The position numbers and the translations under genes were made by a program. The notes under the pieces are model-generated. The model saw nothing but the letters and a program-made list of their open reading frames with translations. It was not told the origin of the DNA and searched no databases. DNA of 64,000 nucleotides from Aspidiotus rigidus (Eukaryota; Arthropoda; Insecta; Hemiptera; Diaspididae): the NCBI GenBank assembly GCA_035079385.1, contig JAVHKY010000012.1, positions 1,346,501 to 1,410,500 of the forward strand. Direction: 5' to 3'. Positions 1 to 11,500 of this stretch are shown here, one piece after another. The first letter of the stretch is position 1. Each line of letters opens with the position of its first letter.

Positions 1-1352
1 ATAATACTACAATATGGCCAAGTTACAAAAAAATCCATCGGATAGTTTCGGAGGTGTTCCGCGGACAAAAAAATCTTATTATAATAATAAATATGATGCG
101 CTCCGAGAAAAGGGACTATAAGTCAGCAAACGAACCTTTTTTTGGGGCTATCTGTATGCCCGAAGGAAAGAAATGTTTTTATATTTCAATGGGTAAGGCA
201 AACTCAAACCTCTTATCACTGAATTCAGTTGAAAAGCATTATTATATAAGGAAACCTGAACAGACCTGGATGGGTGTAACACCTCACTTTCTCGGTAGGA
301 AAAATCGGTAGAAGTCTATACTACATGCCTCTGAAGGAGACGTTTTTGCTCTGGCTCTTTTTCTAATTCTTGATGGACCATTGAGACACCGTAGGATTCT
401 GAAAACTTTGTGTTGGTTTGCAATTCCTCATCATCAAACACTTTTATTCAACTAACTTTGTCGTTGAGTATCCAACTATCCACGCTAGCGCCAGACTGTC
501 GCGTTCACCCCTTGCTCACTGATCTATTTGGCCTGTTCACCACACGCGCATGCGCATAACACTAAAACCCTTCAAAGGAAAAGTGAAGTTCAATCACAGT
601 ATTGGTACCAACTACCAATCTATTCTAATATCAATGTCAAGTATCGATATTGACTATTGATACCGACTATCGATATTTAATATTGATTTTTGGTGTTGAT
701 TTTAAAATCAACTCCAATATTGATGTCAATATTGCTACTATGATCGATTTTTAGATACTATATGTGTAGACATTGATATTGACTGATGGTTTCATTACTA
801 TCAAGAAGTCAGCATGATTATGAGAATTCCACATAATAGTGATTGAATTTACTGGAAGTACCCCAACTTTAGAAGTACTAATTAGAACCTAATTAGAACA
901 TCCAGAAAATACTGAAAATCTCACAAGAATATGAATGGATGCAGTCAACAGCCGAGTATATCTATAATCAGCACACTGGGCTGGAACCTGAAACGCAACC
1001 AGTTTTGTGTTTGCTCCGCGCTTCTATCTGAATTTGCAAATTCAGAATCCGGTAGGAGCGCTAGTGGCGATTTCTCAAATGCACTAAAAGGTCTACATGA
1101 TGTTTTCGACCTTATGTACGGCCATGCCATAAAGGGTTATACATGTGAAACCAACTCTACTGTTCTGAGTAATGTTGTTTTATGCAGAAAAATGTGGAGA
1201 ATGAGAATTGTAGCTTTCATATTCATCTTTTAGATGAGTTGGTAGTAGAGGTAAATCTGTTTTTTTCTTCACGTGGAACTTTCTCTTGAGATAGTCTGTT
1301 AAACTTGCAGAATCCTTTTCGAACTTTGTGAACTGTGCAGTGAACTTTTTAG
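1..1352. other. Intergenic DNA, no gene recognised
   Basis: Short open frames on both strands show no recognisable domain. About 600-790 is a degenerate AT-rich tract in which short words such as TATCGATATTGA and ATTGAT recur irregularly, which looks like a decayed satellite or simple repeat. Nothing else is supported. Confidence 0.5.
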
Positions 1353-1632
1353 ACAGGGTGTCTACCGGGTCAATAAGTCCAATAAGTCCAATAAAAGTTC
1401 ACTATTTCAAAAATGGTCCAATACGCCAATAAAAGTCCATTAATTTTGATGCAAGTCCAATAAAAATCAATAATCGAGAATAAAAGTTCTAATTTTAATA
1501 CATATTCAATAAAAATCAATAATCAAGAATTGAAAATTTTTTTTTTTTTTGCTTGTTAAATCAGGAGATTTGCGACAAAAGGTCCAATAGAAGTCCAATA
1601 TTTTCAATTTCCTAATTTGGTAGACACCCTGT
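1353..1632. mobile_element. MITE with ACAGGGTGTCTACC terminal inverted repeats
   Basis: The left end reads ACAGGGTGTCTACC (1353-1366) and the right end is its exact reverse complement (1619-1632). TAG lies on both outer sides and could be a 3-bp target duplication. The interior is full of short direct repeats of the type GTCCAATAAAAG. There is no coding capacity. At 280 bp with perfect 14-bp termini it fits a non-autonomous DNA transposon. A related left end (AGGGTGTCTACCGG) begins the composite element at 21261. Confidence 0.75.
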
Positions 1633-1970
1633 TAGAACTCTACTGAATTTTTCATAACGTACTAATACAAACAAGTTTTCTCATTGTGAAAACTCAATCG
1701 TTCAACTTCAGATTTTGCGCGTAACTTTCCTTACATCTTCCACCAATCAGCAAACAGTATTTGTTTTGCCGGTAAATGGCAGACCTTTTGCCCGAATTCA
1801 CGAATATTAATTGCTTTGGTGATTGTTTTATCCTGCGCTGTGATTGTGGTACCTAATGTGATTTTTCAAAAATGCAAGATGATTCAGTTTCACTTCAATG
1901 GTTCACCTTACATCTAACTTTCTACCTGTCCGGGTGCTCATATTGTATTTTGACTCAAAAATTAGAAAAT

Positions 1971-2252
1971 AAATTAAGTAAAAAAATGTTCAAAAACACT
2001 TTTATTCAACTTATTTAAATTTTCTTAAAAATAGAAAATAAACTTCATCCTTCTGCTCTACCGCTCCAAAATGTATCGCTAATCAATATTACGCAGAATC
2101 ATTATGTAATGTTTCAGAGACTGAAATAAAAGTGTGCGGCCAATATCGATTAGCGATATATTTTGGAGCGGTAAAGTAGAAGGGATAAAGTTTATTTTCT
2201 ACCTTTAAGATTTAGAAGTGTTTTCTTTTCCCCCATTATTTTTTTACTTCAT
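1971..2252. repeat. Long imperfect foldback (hairpin) element
   Basis: The two halves are inverted copies of each other. The best-conserved stretch is at 2060-2085 (ACCGCTCCAAAATGTATCGCTAA) against 2149-2174. Weaker pairing extends outward through ATAGAAAATAAACTT to the run AAGTAAAAAAATG at 1977 and its partner near 2233-2249. The loop is about 60 bp. No coding sequence. This is probably a foldback MITE; the ends are not sharp enough to define a target duplication. Confidence 0.6.
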
Positions 2253-2539
2253 TTTATTTTATGTTGAGAAATGAATGATTTTTTCCAATCTCTCTCGTAG
2301 TCATTTTTAAAATCCAAGATATTAATTCCAATTGTAGCTAGGAAAGAATTGGGACACGTTGCATATAAGAGAATATTTTATACATATCGCCCACAGGCAT
2401 TTCTCATTGTCGTGTAAAAGGCGACGGTGAACATCTGCTCGTCCGCTCCTGTTTTTAGACTCGTACAAACCCTAAACCATTAGCACTAATACGTCTACGC
2501 ACCCGAAAAAATTCATCTTCACGGTGATTTCAAACTTGA

Positions 2540-3130
2540 CTTTCAGTTTTCAGAAACCGCAATGAGATACTGTGTACGGTTGATTCCGTGGACGAGGTGA
2601 GAAAGTCGAAAAAAATAAAGTTCGTCAATTTTGGTGCGGCTTCCCGACTCAATCGACTCAGAACAAAAAAGTCTGACTCGGAAAATAGAACTGAGTGAAG
2701 TTGGGATCAGCGAAAAGGGCTTTTGCGACGCAATGCTGGGTACTGGTGTTCGATGAATAGGAATTCGAAATACGAGATACTCGTATAACTTACTACGAGT
2801 ATAGTAACGTGATGCTCGCTCGTCGTAGGTGCTGCCAGAGTCCGAGTTGAGGAGAACACGAAAGTAGTAAAATACGGTAGAGTCGCAGTAGGATACGACG
2901 ACGACGATACGTATTGGACTACGGAACGCACCCAAAAGTATACGTGTATAACCCTGTAGCCCTTTTATACATATTTTACTGTACACTTAAACGACAGTAC
3001 GGTGTTGCAGCCGTTATGGAAAAGCAGCAGCGGCGCGATCGTTACTTCGAGTATCGATTTTCTTTGTACTGCAGTATTTGCTGCTCCACCTCTTAAACTA
3101 TTCTGTTGACTGGCTTTTGTGACCGAGTTC
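2540..3130. other. CpG-rich island, possible promoter or 5' exon
   Basis: This stretch is clearly richer in CG dinucleotides than its AT-rich surroundings, for example the GACGACGACGATACG run near 2897-2911. Open frames on both strands here (2543-2986 minus, 2914-3096 plus) have no recognisable domain. In a genome where the coding exons are also GC-richer, this could be a promoter or untranslated first exon, for instance of the calcineurin gene 14 kb downstream. No splice link can be shown, so this is only a hint. Confidence 0.2.
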
Positions 3131-3544
3131 TAATCATCTGGGCAAATTATTGAAGCTCGTTCGTATTATCAAGTGTAAATTCGAGTTTATAGGTCCCAGA
3201 TTATCGAAGTGTTCATTTACGTTTACATTCTTTTCTATTTTTATTCTTCCGCTCTTTATTACTTTTTGAAAAAAAAAAAAAAATTTCTTAATCACTTTCT
3301 TTTTATTACAATCATGTACGTCTTACGAATGGTAGTTGGAAATATGTGATGCAGAATTATTAATCGCTAAACGATGAGAATATCAATTACACGATGACGC
3401 TAAATATGTTTTACAGATGTGTATTTCGTTAGAATAATTTTATGTCAATGCAGTTTTCGCTGTAAGTATCGTGGTTGTCTATTTATCTCTAATTTACATA
3501 CAGTATACTATTTACTTTAATCGTTCACTTTTTTGTGGACGCTT

Positions 3545-3586
<42 letters not shown>

Positions 3587-4289
3587 AAAAAAAAAAAACC
3601 TATTCTGAATGCCACTCGAATGCGTCAAAATGTAGTCTCGAATTGTCAGATTTGTTTATTCTCACCGATTGTCGCGCGTAAATAGCGTGTATACATTAAC
3701 TATTACAAGTAGGTACTTTTTTCTCGGTTGGGACGTGGCCGTCATATTGGAATATGATAGCAGTTTCAAACACTTTATGATCTTATGGATTATGCATGGC
3801 AGTACTAAAAATCGGTATTTTAATTCGTTGCTGATGCAAAATAGAAAAAAAATATTGAAAGAGGTCACCTTTCGTAGAATTCTTAGACAACAGCACAGAA
3901 TTGATCAGAATGTAAGTATTCCCAGGAAGTGATAATCTCCTCCATTCAGAAAGATAGTTGTTTACTCGTTCGTTGATGACGCTCTTCTAGAAACAGGTAG
4001 TTGCGTCTCTTCATTCTTTAAATCGACGACGAAAAAATTCGTTTGTAATTTGATGCTGAGACGCGTGAAAACATTACCATAATCCTTTTCTCGTAATGTC
4101 TCTCACTCGGTTTTCCCGCATTTTAATCGTTGTACCTTGATCTCCTTCTTACAAATTGGTACGACAGAATTAATGGAGTCGCATAATCCAACTTTTCGTA
4201 CTTTCTTCTGGTAAATCCGGGAACGAACGTTGGCTTGGATACTGGTTCCTCTTCTAACCTTTGCGATGAAGTTGAATACAGTCGTATAA
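3131..4289. other. Intergenic DNA with an ATT microsatellite
   Basis: An (ATT)n run occupies about 3551-3585 and is followed by an A-tract, which together look like the tail of a lost retroposon. The open frame at 3669-3932 (+) has no recognisable domain. Nothing else is supported. Confidence 0.4.
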
Positions 4290-4565
4290 CTATTGCCTAC
4301 CCTCACGAAACCGACAGAGCAGACAGCGTAACGTTGGTAAATTAAGATCGCCTTTGAAACGTAGTGCCCGAAGGCCCAAAATGGTACCCAACAAACCGCA
4401 ATTCCAGCACCAGTATCCCTCCTTCAATGCACTGCGTCGGTAGTCCGGAGGGCTCGATTTGAGAGTGGCCTTACTTCTTTTTTCCCTCAAGGTGCGCGCT
4501 ATGCAATGTCCGTCAATGAGGCCACTACAAGGATCTACCCTACGGACCGAGGGAGCGCTCAGCAC
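4290..4565 (-). pseudogene. Possible retroelement gag zinc-knuckle remnant
   Basis: A 91-codon frame holds CWNCGLLG followed some 20 residues later by LNLPTLRCLLC. The layout resembles the CCHC knuckles of arthropod retroelement gag proteins (a CWNCG start, then a second Cys pair after a basic stretch), but the His and later Cys of the first knuckle are missing. No protease, reverse transcriptase or LTR is visible beside it. It may be a decayed fragment or chance; a profile search would decide. Confidence 0.25.
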
Positions 4566-5437
4566 TCAACCTGGAATTTAGGTAGTCCTGTACCATGAAC
4601 GCGCGCGTATCTACTCCTTTCAGCCACAACTTCGAGACCAGTAGTGCCACGCGATTCCGGATTTTCAGGCGGGGATTCCTTCCTCCTTCTCTTCTTCTTT
4701 GTTTGTTTGTTAGTGCCGCCGTTTTTTTTTCTTCCTTCCTTGGCGCTCTTTCCTGAGCGGCATGTGTTTGGTTGTGTTGATGTTGCTGTCGGTGTTAGTG
4801 GTAGCAGAAGCAGCAGCAGCAGGGAAATAGTACACGTAGATTTGAGAAGCCATAAAGTGACTCTATGCCGCGTTCATTTTCTTTTGCATTACATTGGCGG
4901 CAAATATAGATACACAGTTCTATGCCTGCGTTGTCCTGAACATGGATGGAATCAGATTACTTGGAATGAGTTCTTCATCTTCCCCAATCTCAAGGAGGAA
5001 CCGTTTTAGCTCACTCCGCTTACGTCTTCACGCCTTGTATCCAAAGGAGGTGTACTGTGGTCCATCATCCCCTCTACGACTGTTGCTCAACTTTTCCCAT
5101 GTTGTGCAGGTACTTGTTGAAACTGCACCCGTGACCGTTTATCATTTGTGTGAGGCAGAAGTTCAGCTAGCCATGGTCTCGGTCTTGTCAAGATCACGCA
5201 TTGGCACGCGGGTCCACTTGGCCTCTCCTGTGTGGAAAAGTCGCTAGCAAGGAGCGCTGCTTGGTCTTCTGCTTGACCCGCAAGGCTTCATGGATGGTTC
5301 TTGTCTTCTTCTTTGCCTCAAAAACCACTGTTCACTCTTCTACAAGAACAATTGGCGGTGCCCGTGCTCGTACACATACCGAACACAGTGCGGTAGGCAC
5401 TAACACACCTAAGCGCAGCTCTTCGTTGGATTCTTTT
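4566..5437. other. GC-richer stretch, no gene recognised
   Basis: Overlapping plus-strand frames (4644-5009, 4894-5247, 5201-5599) are open for up to 132 codons but have no recognisable domain and low-complexity composition. There is a short AGC trinucleotide run at about 4806-4821. The last frame runs into the TIR element at 5438, so it is unlikely to be a real exon. Nothing else is supported. Confidence 0.35.
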
Positions 5438-5665
5438 AGCGGGGAACCCGCTATCCCTTTTGTTGGGGGTACTTCCAGGAATTTTTCGTCCGCGAGCACG
5501 AGCGAGGTTGATGACGTCACGGAGAGAGGAGGGGGACTTGGAAAAATTCCGACCTCGGCTTCCTTGAAATTGCAGCGCGTTCAAGTTGTCACGTCATGAT
5601 TTTAGGACTTGGAAAACTTCAGGCTCTAGGGGACTCGGGACAGCGGGTTCCCCGCTGCCATTGCA
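5438..5665. mobile_element. TIR element, AGCGGGGAACCCGC family, copy 1
   Basis: The ends are inverted: AGCGGGGAACCCGCT at 5438-5452 and AGCGGGTTCCCCGCT at 5642-5656, followed by GCCATTGCA. The same right-hand extension and the same subterminal sequence (CGCTATCCCTTTTGTTGG here) are found, in opposite orientation, in the element at 39071-39400. Read on the minus strand, the interior holds one degenerate copy of the 45-bp repeat core (AATTTTTCCAAGTCCCCC) next to a TGACGTCA palindrome. Non-coding; likely a MITE. Confidence 0.7.
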
Positions 5666-5780
5666 GTCTTCTCCTGTACTCAATCTTTGTGCAGTCGGCT
5701 CCCACTGGGACTCCATGAAGGAAGACTAACATTGCTACGCTTATATAAAGTTGTCTTATAGCTCTCTTAGTCCTCGTAGT

Positions 5781-5839
5781 GTAATAAAAGGTACAGGCAC
5801 GTAACTAATTATTAGTTATGTGCTTGTATTTTTTATTAC
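5781..5839. repeat. Short near-perfect hairpin
   Basis: GTAATAAAAGGTACAGGCAC on the left pairs with the reverse complement ending TTTTTTATTAC on the right. The arms are about 28 bp with a few mismatches and almost no loop. It lies just downstream of the 3' side of the LINE relic that follows on the minus strand. It may be a foldback fragment or a hairpin at a retroelement 3' end. Confidence 0.45.
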
Positions 5840-6880
5840 AATATTTCACCTTATGGCACTTGGTTTAGAAAAATCCATTGCTTTTCTCTTAGTCCTCCTT
5901 GGTTCGACATTAGGTGGGGCAAACGTGTCACCACCCTAGAAGCTTTCTCTGCCCTTTTCTCGAAATGGTGGTGCGAGCGGAGCTTGCTGTCGAACCAGAG
6001 CCCGAGGTACGTCAGTGTCTTCTTAGTTTTGATGTTCACACCCTGCAGGCGAAACTTTCGACGAGAACAATGGCCTCCGTCTTTTCAACTGCCAAGCCTA
6101 ATCCGGCCGACTTAATCCAATAGGTCGAAGCTGTACCAGTGTCGGCCGAGCCAACCACCAGTTATGAGCTGCGCTCCGGGTGGCAGATTCGTTTTCAGTA
6201 GGCCATTAAATGCCGAAGACGAAGCTCTGTAAAACACCGCATGTTACCCTTCTCCTCGCTGTGCCAGCAGACGTTTCTGCTACGACCTCTTTGAAGTTTA
6301 AGTAACTGCAGGTGATCCTTAGAAGGTAACCAGGCACTCTTTCGTTTTGTAGCATTGTCAATATCTTCAGACACGGAATGGAATTAAACGCATTTTTTGT
6401 ATCTAAGTCGACAGCTGCGTAGAATTGGCGCTTCTTCATTGCCGCAGAGCTGCCCTACAAAGTAAAATGGACATATCTGCGTATCTACGAAACGATTTGC
6501 AGAAAAAAGATCCTTCAACCTCAGCAAAAATATCCTTTTTTGCTGATCGTGGATGTGCAGGTGCGTCCGTTCTATTCTGTACAGCAGAGACGCTATCTTC
6601 TTCAGTTTGATTGTGGCGTCTGAAGTACAGCGTTTAGCTCGGTATTCATACTGACTCCCAGAACAGTAAGCGGTTCTCCGACCGCATTGCCACTGCCCGC
6701 TCAGATAACTTGGCTGCCGACAGTGTTGAGCACGCAGAGTGGTCGGTAGGAGGACGGTAGGGCAGCTGGTTTGTCCTTCTTCTCTGGCCGGTAAATTAAG
6801 ATAGAGATAAGTAGTCATGATCCTCGATTTTTCTAACGTGTTTCTCTTTACTAAGCAAGGACGGACCTGTAAACTGGTCA
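5840..6880 (-). pseudogene. R1/I-like LINE reverse transcriptase, broken
   Basis: Minus-strand fragments in several frames line up with the reverse transcriptase of R1/I-group non-LTR retrotransposons. From 5' to 3' they are: a PKPG-like region (about 6880-6700), a motif A region with DTKNAFNSIP followed by a RVTCGV segment corresponding to the GVPQGS motif (6439-6206), and the thumb region with LTYLGLWFDSKL and LMSNQGG (6039-5851). Stops and frame changes separate the parts and the catalytic YADD block is not recognisable, so it is inactive. The 5' end and endonuclease are absent. Confidence 0.7.
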
Positions 6881-8739
6881 CTTTTTTTGTGGCTACGGTT
6901 TGTCGCTATGAAAGGAACACTACTCGACCTCATATGAATTGCCATCGACTTCATATTGAAGAAACTTATTTTATGGGATTTATGCTCTTAAACTTTCCGT
7001 CGACCAAAAATTTTCCCAAGCCTCACCTCAATCGATAGGAAAGTCTTTTCAAGCCCCTCTCTCCTCTCGTTGTACGTATTCAGTTCGTTCATTTGGTCAA
7101 CAAGCAAAATTGTTTATCAGCGTAAACCTTCCACTTTATATTTTCAGTCAATCTGTAAAATCTCTTCAAATTCCCCCTTTCACTATACTTATTCAGCCCA
7201 TGTGCAAAATTGTTCTTTCGATATCTCTTTTTCAAAAACAAAACAAAGAGGTGATGAGTACAGCTGGGGTAATTAGATCGTTATTTTTCTACCTTCATCC
7301 ACATTTATTGGATCCAAGTGCGAAAAAAGGAGTTTGAAAACATACATCCAAAATAGTGTAGGAGGATTAATATCAAGTTATGTAAAAGTGGGTTGGAAGA
7401 CCCATCATCATTCTTCCTCCTGACCCATACTGCCATTCTCCAGATAGCCTTTAAAAAGCAAATTGACTCAGTCAGCGTATTTTTTCTATTTATTTCCAGC
7501 TTAAAATTAAAGCGAGAATGAAGAGTAAATTCGTTGTCGAATTCATGTGAATTCATGTCACTTGTTGCAAATAACTACATTTTTTTCCTTCGAAATCACG
7601 ATTCGTTATGTTATTCGTGTGCCGTGCTGTCACTTGTGGGTTGATACCAAGGGCAAACAAATAGGACGATATCGACTTACACGCCTTTTACAAAGTTTCT
7701 CTCGGCCATTCACTTTTGATTGAGAAGCCGTAGAAAGCTGAGATACTTTACACCTTGAAAAGAGATTTGGGACCCGAATAATTGTATTCTTCCCCCTCAT
7801 GCAGATAGTGTACGTCTTCCGTAATACGTTGCTCGAATAAAACTGTCGTGACTTTTATGTTCGTCGTTATCGCAGGAAATTATTTTCTTTTTTCGTTAAA
7901 GTTCGTGTACTCACTCGTAAATAAATCGAATGACCGAGGTTTTGAAATTAATGACTTGACGTGAATTTTGGGCATACTTATGAAAAATGGGTTTGTAGTG
8001 AGCTCAAAGTCCATGAAAACTTAGTCGGATGAATGAAACCATAAACTGAACGGTGCGAATTTTTGAGAATCGGAGGAGTCGATGCAAAATTGTAGCTGGT
8101 TATCATAGGTACCGATAAACAAACGTATGTACAGAAAATGAATGTAGGACGCGTAATCATAGAGCGCGGATGTTCATAATTGATTGTATTTTAGGAAGTG
8201 TGGATTTTCGTGCTACAAAAAGAGCGAGGCGACTGTGAAATCATTCGACCGCAGAGAGAAATAAAAATTCGTTCATAAATTTTTACTTCAAATAATCTTC
8301 CAGTGAATTTAAAATAGAATGAAAACTGGTTAACCGTTTAAGAAGTAGAATTTTGTTGGAAACTTGGCGCAATGAGGTAGAAGTCAACAATGCGTAAGTG
8401 TGCGACTGAAAGAGAGAGAAATATGAATCTTTTCCAACAATACCGTCTCCTCTTGAAAATATAGGTATGCTTTATTATTTAGCTTACAAGAGTATTTTCG
8501 GGTGTACTCCGCCACCAATTGTATCGCTTTTAAAGAACGCAACCTTAAACCTTTGGTTCTCGTTGTGTAATACTTTGTTCTTATTGGCTATAACAATGCT
8601 ACGTTGTGATTGGTTCACTCTTTAACCTAGGTATGTCCTGTATTTCTATTGGCAACCTGGTGTGCTGTCATTGTATTGGTCGTTTCTGTTCTAATCATCA
8701 AGCCAAAGAATCTTTCGCTGTCAAATGTGATTACATTGT
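6881..8739. other. Intergenic DNA, no gene recognised
   Basis: Several frames of 60-85 codons occur (for example 7070-7276 plus, 7305-7556 minus, 7978-8160 minus), but none has a recognisable domain, and splice sites do not join them into a sensible protein. No clear inverted or tandem structure was seen. Confidence 0.4.
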
Positions 8740-9960
8740 TCAAGAGGATGACGTTTCTCCTCTTTGCCTTTGAAATTCCCATCTGTTCCCCGCACGGATC
8801 TTCTTTTCCCTTGATATTTTGTACTCCCTTTTCCTGGTGTTGGAACTTTCCCCTAATCTTATCAATGTAGACGTATTAAGCTTGCACACTCCACTCAAGT
8901 TCCCCTTGTCCTTTTCTCCCGTCTGGTCGTTGCGTATCCTCTCCACCGTGGGTGGGTTACTTGACTATGTAAGGTTCTGATACGGAGTACTTTCTCACTG
9001 TATGAGTTCCCTCCTTTTCCAAGCACTCCCTCAAGCACGCCTCTAGAGTAGCCGTCGGCTGCTGCGATCCGCTTCACAATCTCGATTTCTTCGTTCTTCT
9101 TGTCATTGCAGTAGTTCTGAATCGTTGCTGAATTGTACCTGGGGTGGTGGCGAGAGTCCCTTGAGATGATGGTGTCGTTGTAGATTTTGTATTCTATCGT
9201 ATTACTCTTTAGTTGAGGTTAGGCCCAAATGGATGATTGTCTTATTGTCCTTTTCCACTGATTTAATGCTTTCATTCATCACATTCGTTTTTAGAAGGAA
9301 TTGGTGGTCCACCTGTCTATTGTTGCCTAACCACACAATTGGGTTATCGTCTACGTACCTAATTGAATTTGCTGCCTTTCTAAATCTTGTTTTCCATCTC
9401 ATTCATGAATATTTGCACCAGTACAGTTAACAGCGGTGATTCCATCTCTCGGCAGTGGAGTTTTTATTGAATCGACATTAGTTCTGACTCATAATCTCTC
9501 CCATCACAGTTTGACGTACTCCAGCCCGTTAAGATTCCCACCATGGTATCTGTTGTTTTACAGCATAGTAAGAGGTTTGGTACCAAACATGTTCGTCACG
9601 CCCAAGGACACCAGTTTATCGTTACTCTTGATTCCCACCGTGTTGAATTACTCTATCAGCTTCTTGTAGTTTCTGACCGGTGCAAAATGGTAGTTTCCTT
9701 TCAAGAATCCAGCCGCGATCTTTGCTATCTTGTATATAACCAGTGGTCTCATTGGACGGTTTTTTTCGTTGAGTTTTACAAGCGCCTTGAATTTTGGTGC
9801 TACTGGGTCCAATCGCTAGGAATATTGTTCTCTTTTAACATAGTTTTCAGCCTATTCTGATATTTCTGAATCTGGTCCTTCTCCAATTCTTGGTATCCAT
9901 TCTCTGCAATGTACGACTGTCCATCTCCATTACAGCTACCGTGTTGTTTTTGTCAAGATT
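8740..9960 (-). pseudogene. Penelope-like retroelement with GIY-YIG-like end, broken
   Basis: Read on the minus strand, the order is that of a Penelope-like element. Around 9850-9600 there are fragments like NRPMRPLVIYKIAKIAAGF and LVSLGVTNMFGTKPL. The catalytic region RYVDDNPIVW lies near 9340. A linker, MKRIAAADGYSRGVLEGVL, starts at 9077. From about 8910 downward GVCKLN and then IRLGESSNT recall a degraded GIY-YIG endonuclease (GVYKL, YIGET). Many stops and frameshifts show it is dead. The strand, domain order and VDD motif support the family; the exact ends are not visible. Confidence 0.65.
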
Positions 9961-9984
9961 AGGTTGTCCAGTCGGATTTTTTAG

Positions 9985-10215
9985 ACTGCTCCAGCGATTC
10001 TGAGTCGAGTCAAAAAATCTGAAAATTGAGGAGCTGAAAAATAAGAGACCGTGTATGGTCGCATTGAAACATTTTGTGTGGACATTTTTTCGTTGTTTCC
10101 CCTGGATTTAGAGTAGGCAACCTGCTTAAAGAAGTTCAACAGCTCGGCTCTCGAAAGAGCTTGGAGCTGAGCCGTAGAGAGCTGAAGCGTAACTTCAAAG
10201 CTAGGCTGTAGAAGA
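9985..10215. repeat. Interspersed repeat, copy A (partner at 11290-11500)
   Basis: The sequence starting CTGCTCCAGCGATTCTGAG and running through GAGGAGCTGAAAAA, CATTTTGTGTGGACATT and AACAGCTCGGCTC to AGCTAGGCTGTAGAAG recurs at 11295-11490 in the same orientation with moderate divergence. No coding sequence. Copies 1.3 kb apart suggest either a dispersed element or an old local duplication around the GAGCTC-rich block between them. Confidence 0.55.
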
Positions 10216-10794
10216 AGCTAACTGTTGGCTTTTCTTCTTCATTACTTGCGTTCATCCTGCTCAATATCCAATTCTGGTTCGGGCTTCTCGTCTCCGTCAC
10301 ATTGATGTCTTTTTCTATCAATCTTTGTTCTAACGCTTGATGGATGGTCCGTTCTAGCAGCGAAGTTGTACTTTAATGTCGCTTTCTCTTTCTCTCTTTC
10401 TCCTTTGTTTCGGGTCAGTTCGGCAAGTTTCTTCTTAGTCCGTTTGATTGGGGTTCTACTCAGTTCTTCGTGTATTTCTCTCCTCGGTTGGATATACTAT
10501 TTGTTCAAATTATTGATGGTCCAGCAATTGGTTCAGATGGAAATATCATTGGTCTTCTTGTCCGTACTCTGAATCTTTTTCAGTCCCATCAAGGCACGTA
10601 TTGAAGAAGAATTGTATAACAACTGTACAAATTGAAATAGAAGTATCAACGCTTTCAGTTGAGACTCATCCTCAAAGGGGTGCGAATTTATGCGGAGCTC
10701 ATGCCTGTAATTTTTCTTGTACATCCAACTAAAAGGTTCAATCATTCTTCTACATGATGAGTACGAACAAGATATCTTGATTTTTCCTTGGAAA

Positions 10795-11145
10795 TAAGCT
10801 AGGAACCAGGAACCGGCTATTTTCCAACCTTGGAGCCTAGCGCTGGCTCCAAAAAGTATGTAGCCAGAGGTGGCTCTTCTCGGAAAGAAGGAGCGGAGCA
10901 GCTCCTGGTGGCTCTAAAAGAGGAACCGCGAGCTCTTTTGGTCTTTTTGTCTTCTTGCCCTTCGTTGTGAGTGTGAAGCTGAATATTTTTGGCTTCAGAG
11001 CCCGGAGCTGGCTTTCGAAAAGTTTGAAGTCAAAGGTGGCCTTGAAAGCTAGAGCTAAAGTTGGGAACCAAGAGAAAAAGATTAGAGTGGCTTCCTTGAA
11101 GCGGCAGGATGACCACTGGGTCATTTTTGGTAATTTTATCTTCAA
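10795..11145. repeat. GAGCC/GGCTC-rich repeat block, copy 1
   Basis: The sequence is dense in short inverted words such as GGCTCC, GAGCC and AGCTC (for example GGAACCGGCTATTTTCC and GAGCGGAGCAGCTCC). A similar composition and similar words appear at 36940-37185. The open frames on both strands (10837-11145 minus, 10955-11170 plus) follow from the composition and have no domain. Confidence 0.45.
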
Positions 11146-11289
11146 AGTGGTCGTTCAAGTCATTTTATAAATAGAACTCTGATTCTTATGAATAGTGTTT
11201 TTTCTTTTTACTTCTTCGCGCTTCCTTCGGTATTTACAGTTTTTCGATTTCCATGTGTAGCTGACATGTTTTAAAATTATCATCCGAGG

Positions 11290-11500
11290 CTAGCGTAACA
11301 CTGCTCCAACGCATCTGAGAGAAGTTGAAAAATACGTAAAAATTAAGGAGCTCAAAAACGAGAGATCGTGAATGAGAGCATTTTGAAACATTTCGTGTGG
11401 ACATTTATTAACAGCTCGGCTCCCAAAAGAGCAAGGAGCTGAGCCTTAGAGAGTCGAAGCATAACTCTAAAGCTAGACTTTAGAAGGAGGTAATTTTTGG
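11290..11500. repeat. Interspersed repeat, copy B (partner at 9985-10215)
   Basis: This is the second member of the pair described at 9985. It keeps ACTGCTCCAACGCATCTGAG, ATTTCGTGTGGACATTTATT, AACAGCTCGGCTCC and TAAAGCTAGACTTTAGAAG in the same order. Differences are scattered substitutions and small indels. Confidence 0.55.

Noticed and set aside
2543..2986. 147-codon minus-strand frame as a gene
   Set aside because: No domain. It overlaps other open frames in a CpG-rich stretch, with no splice or start support.
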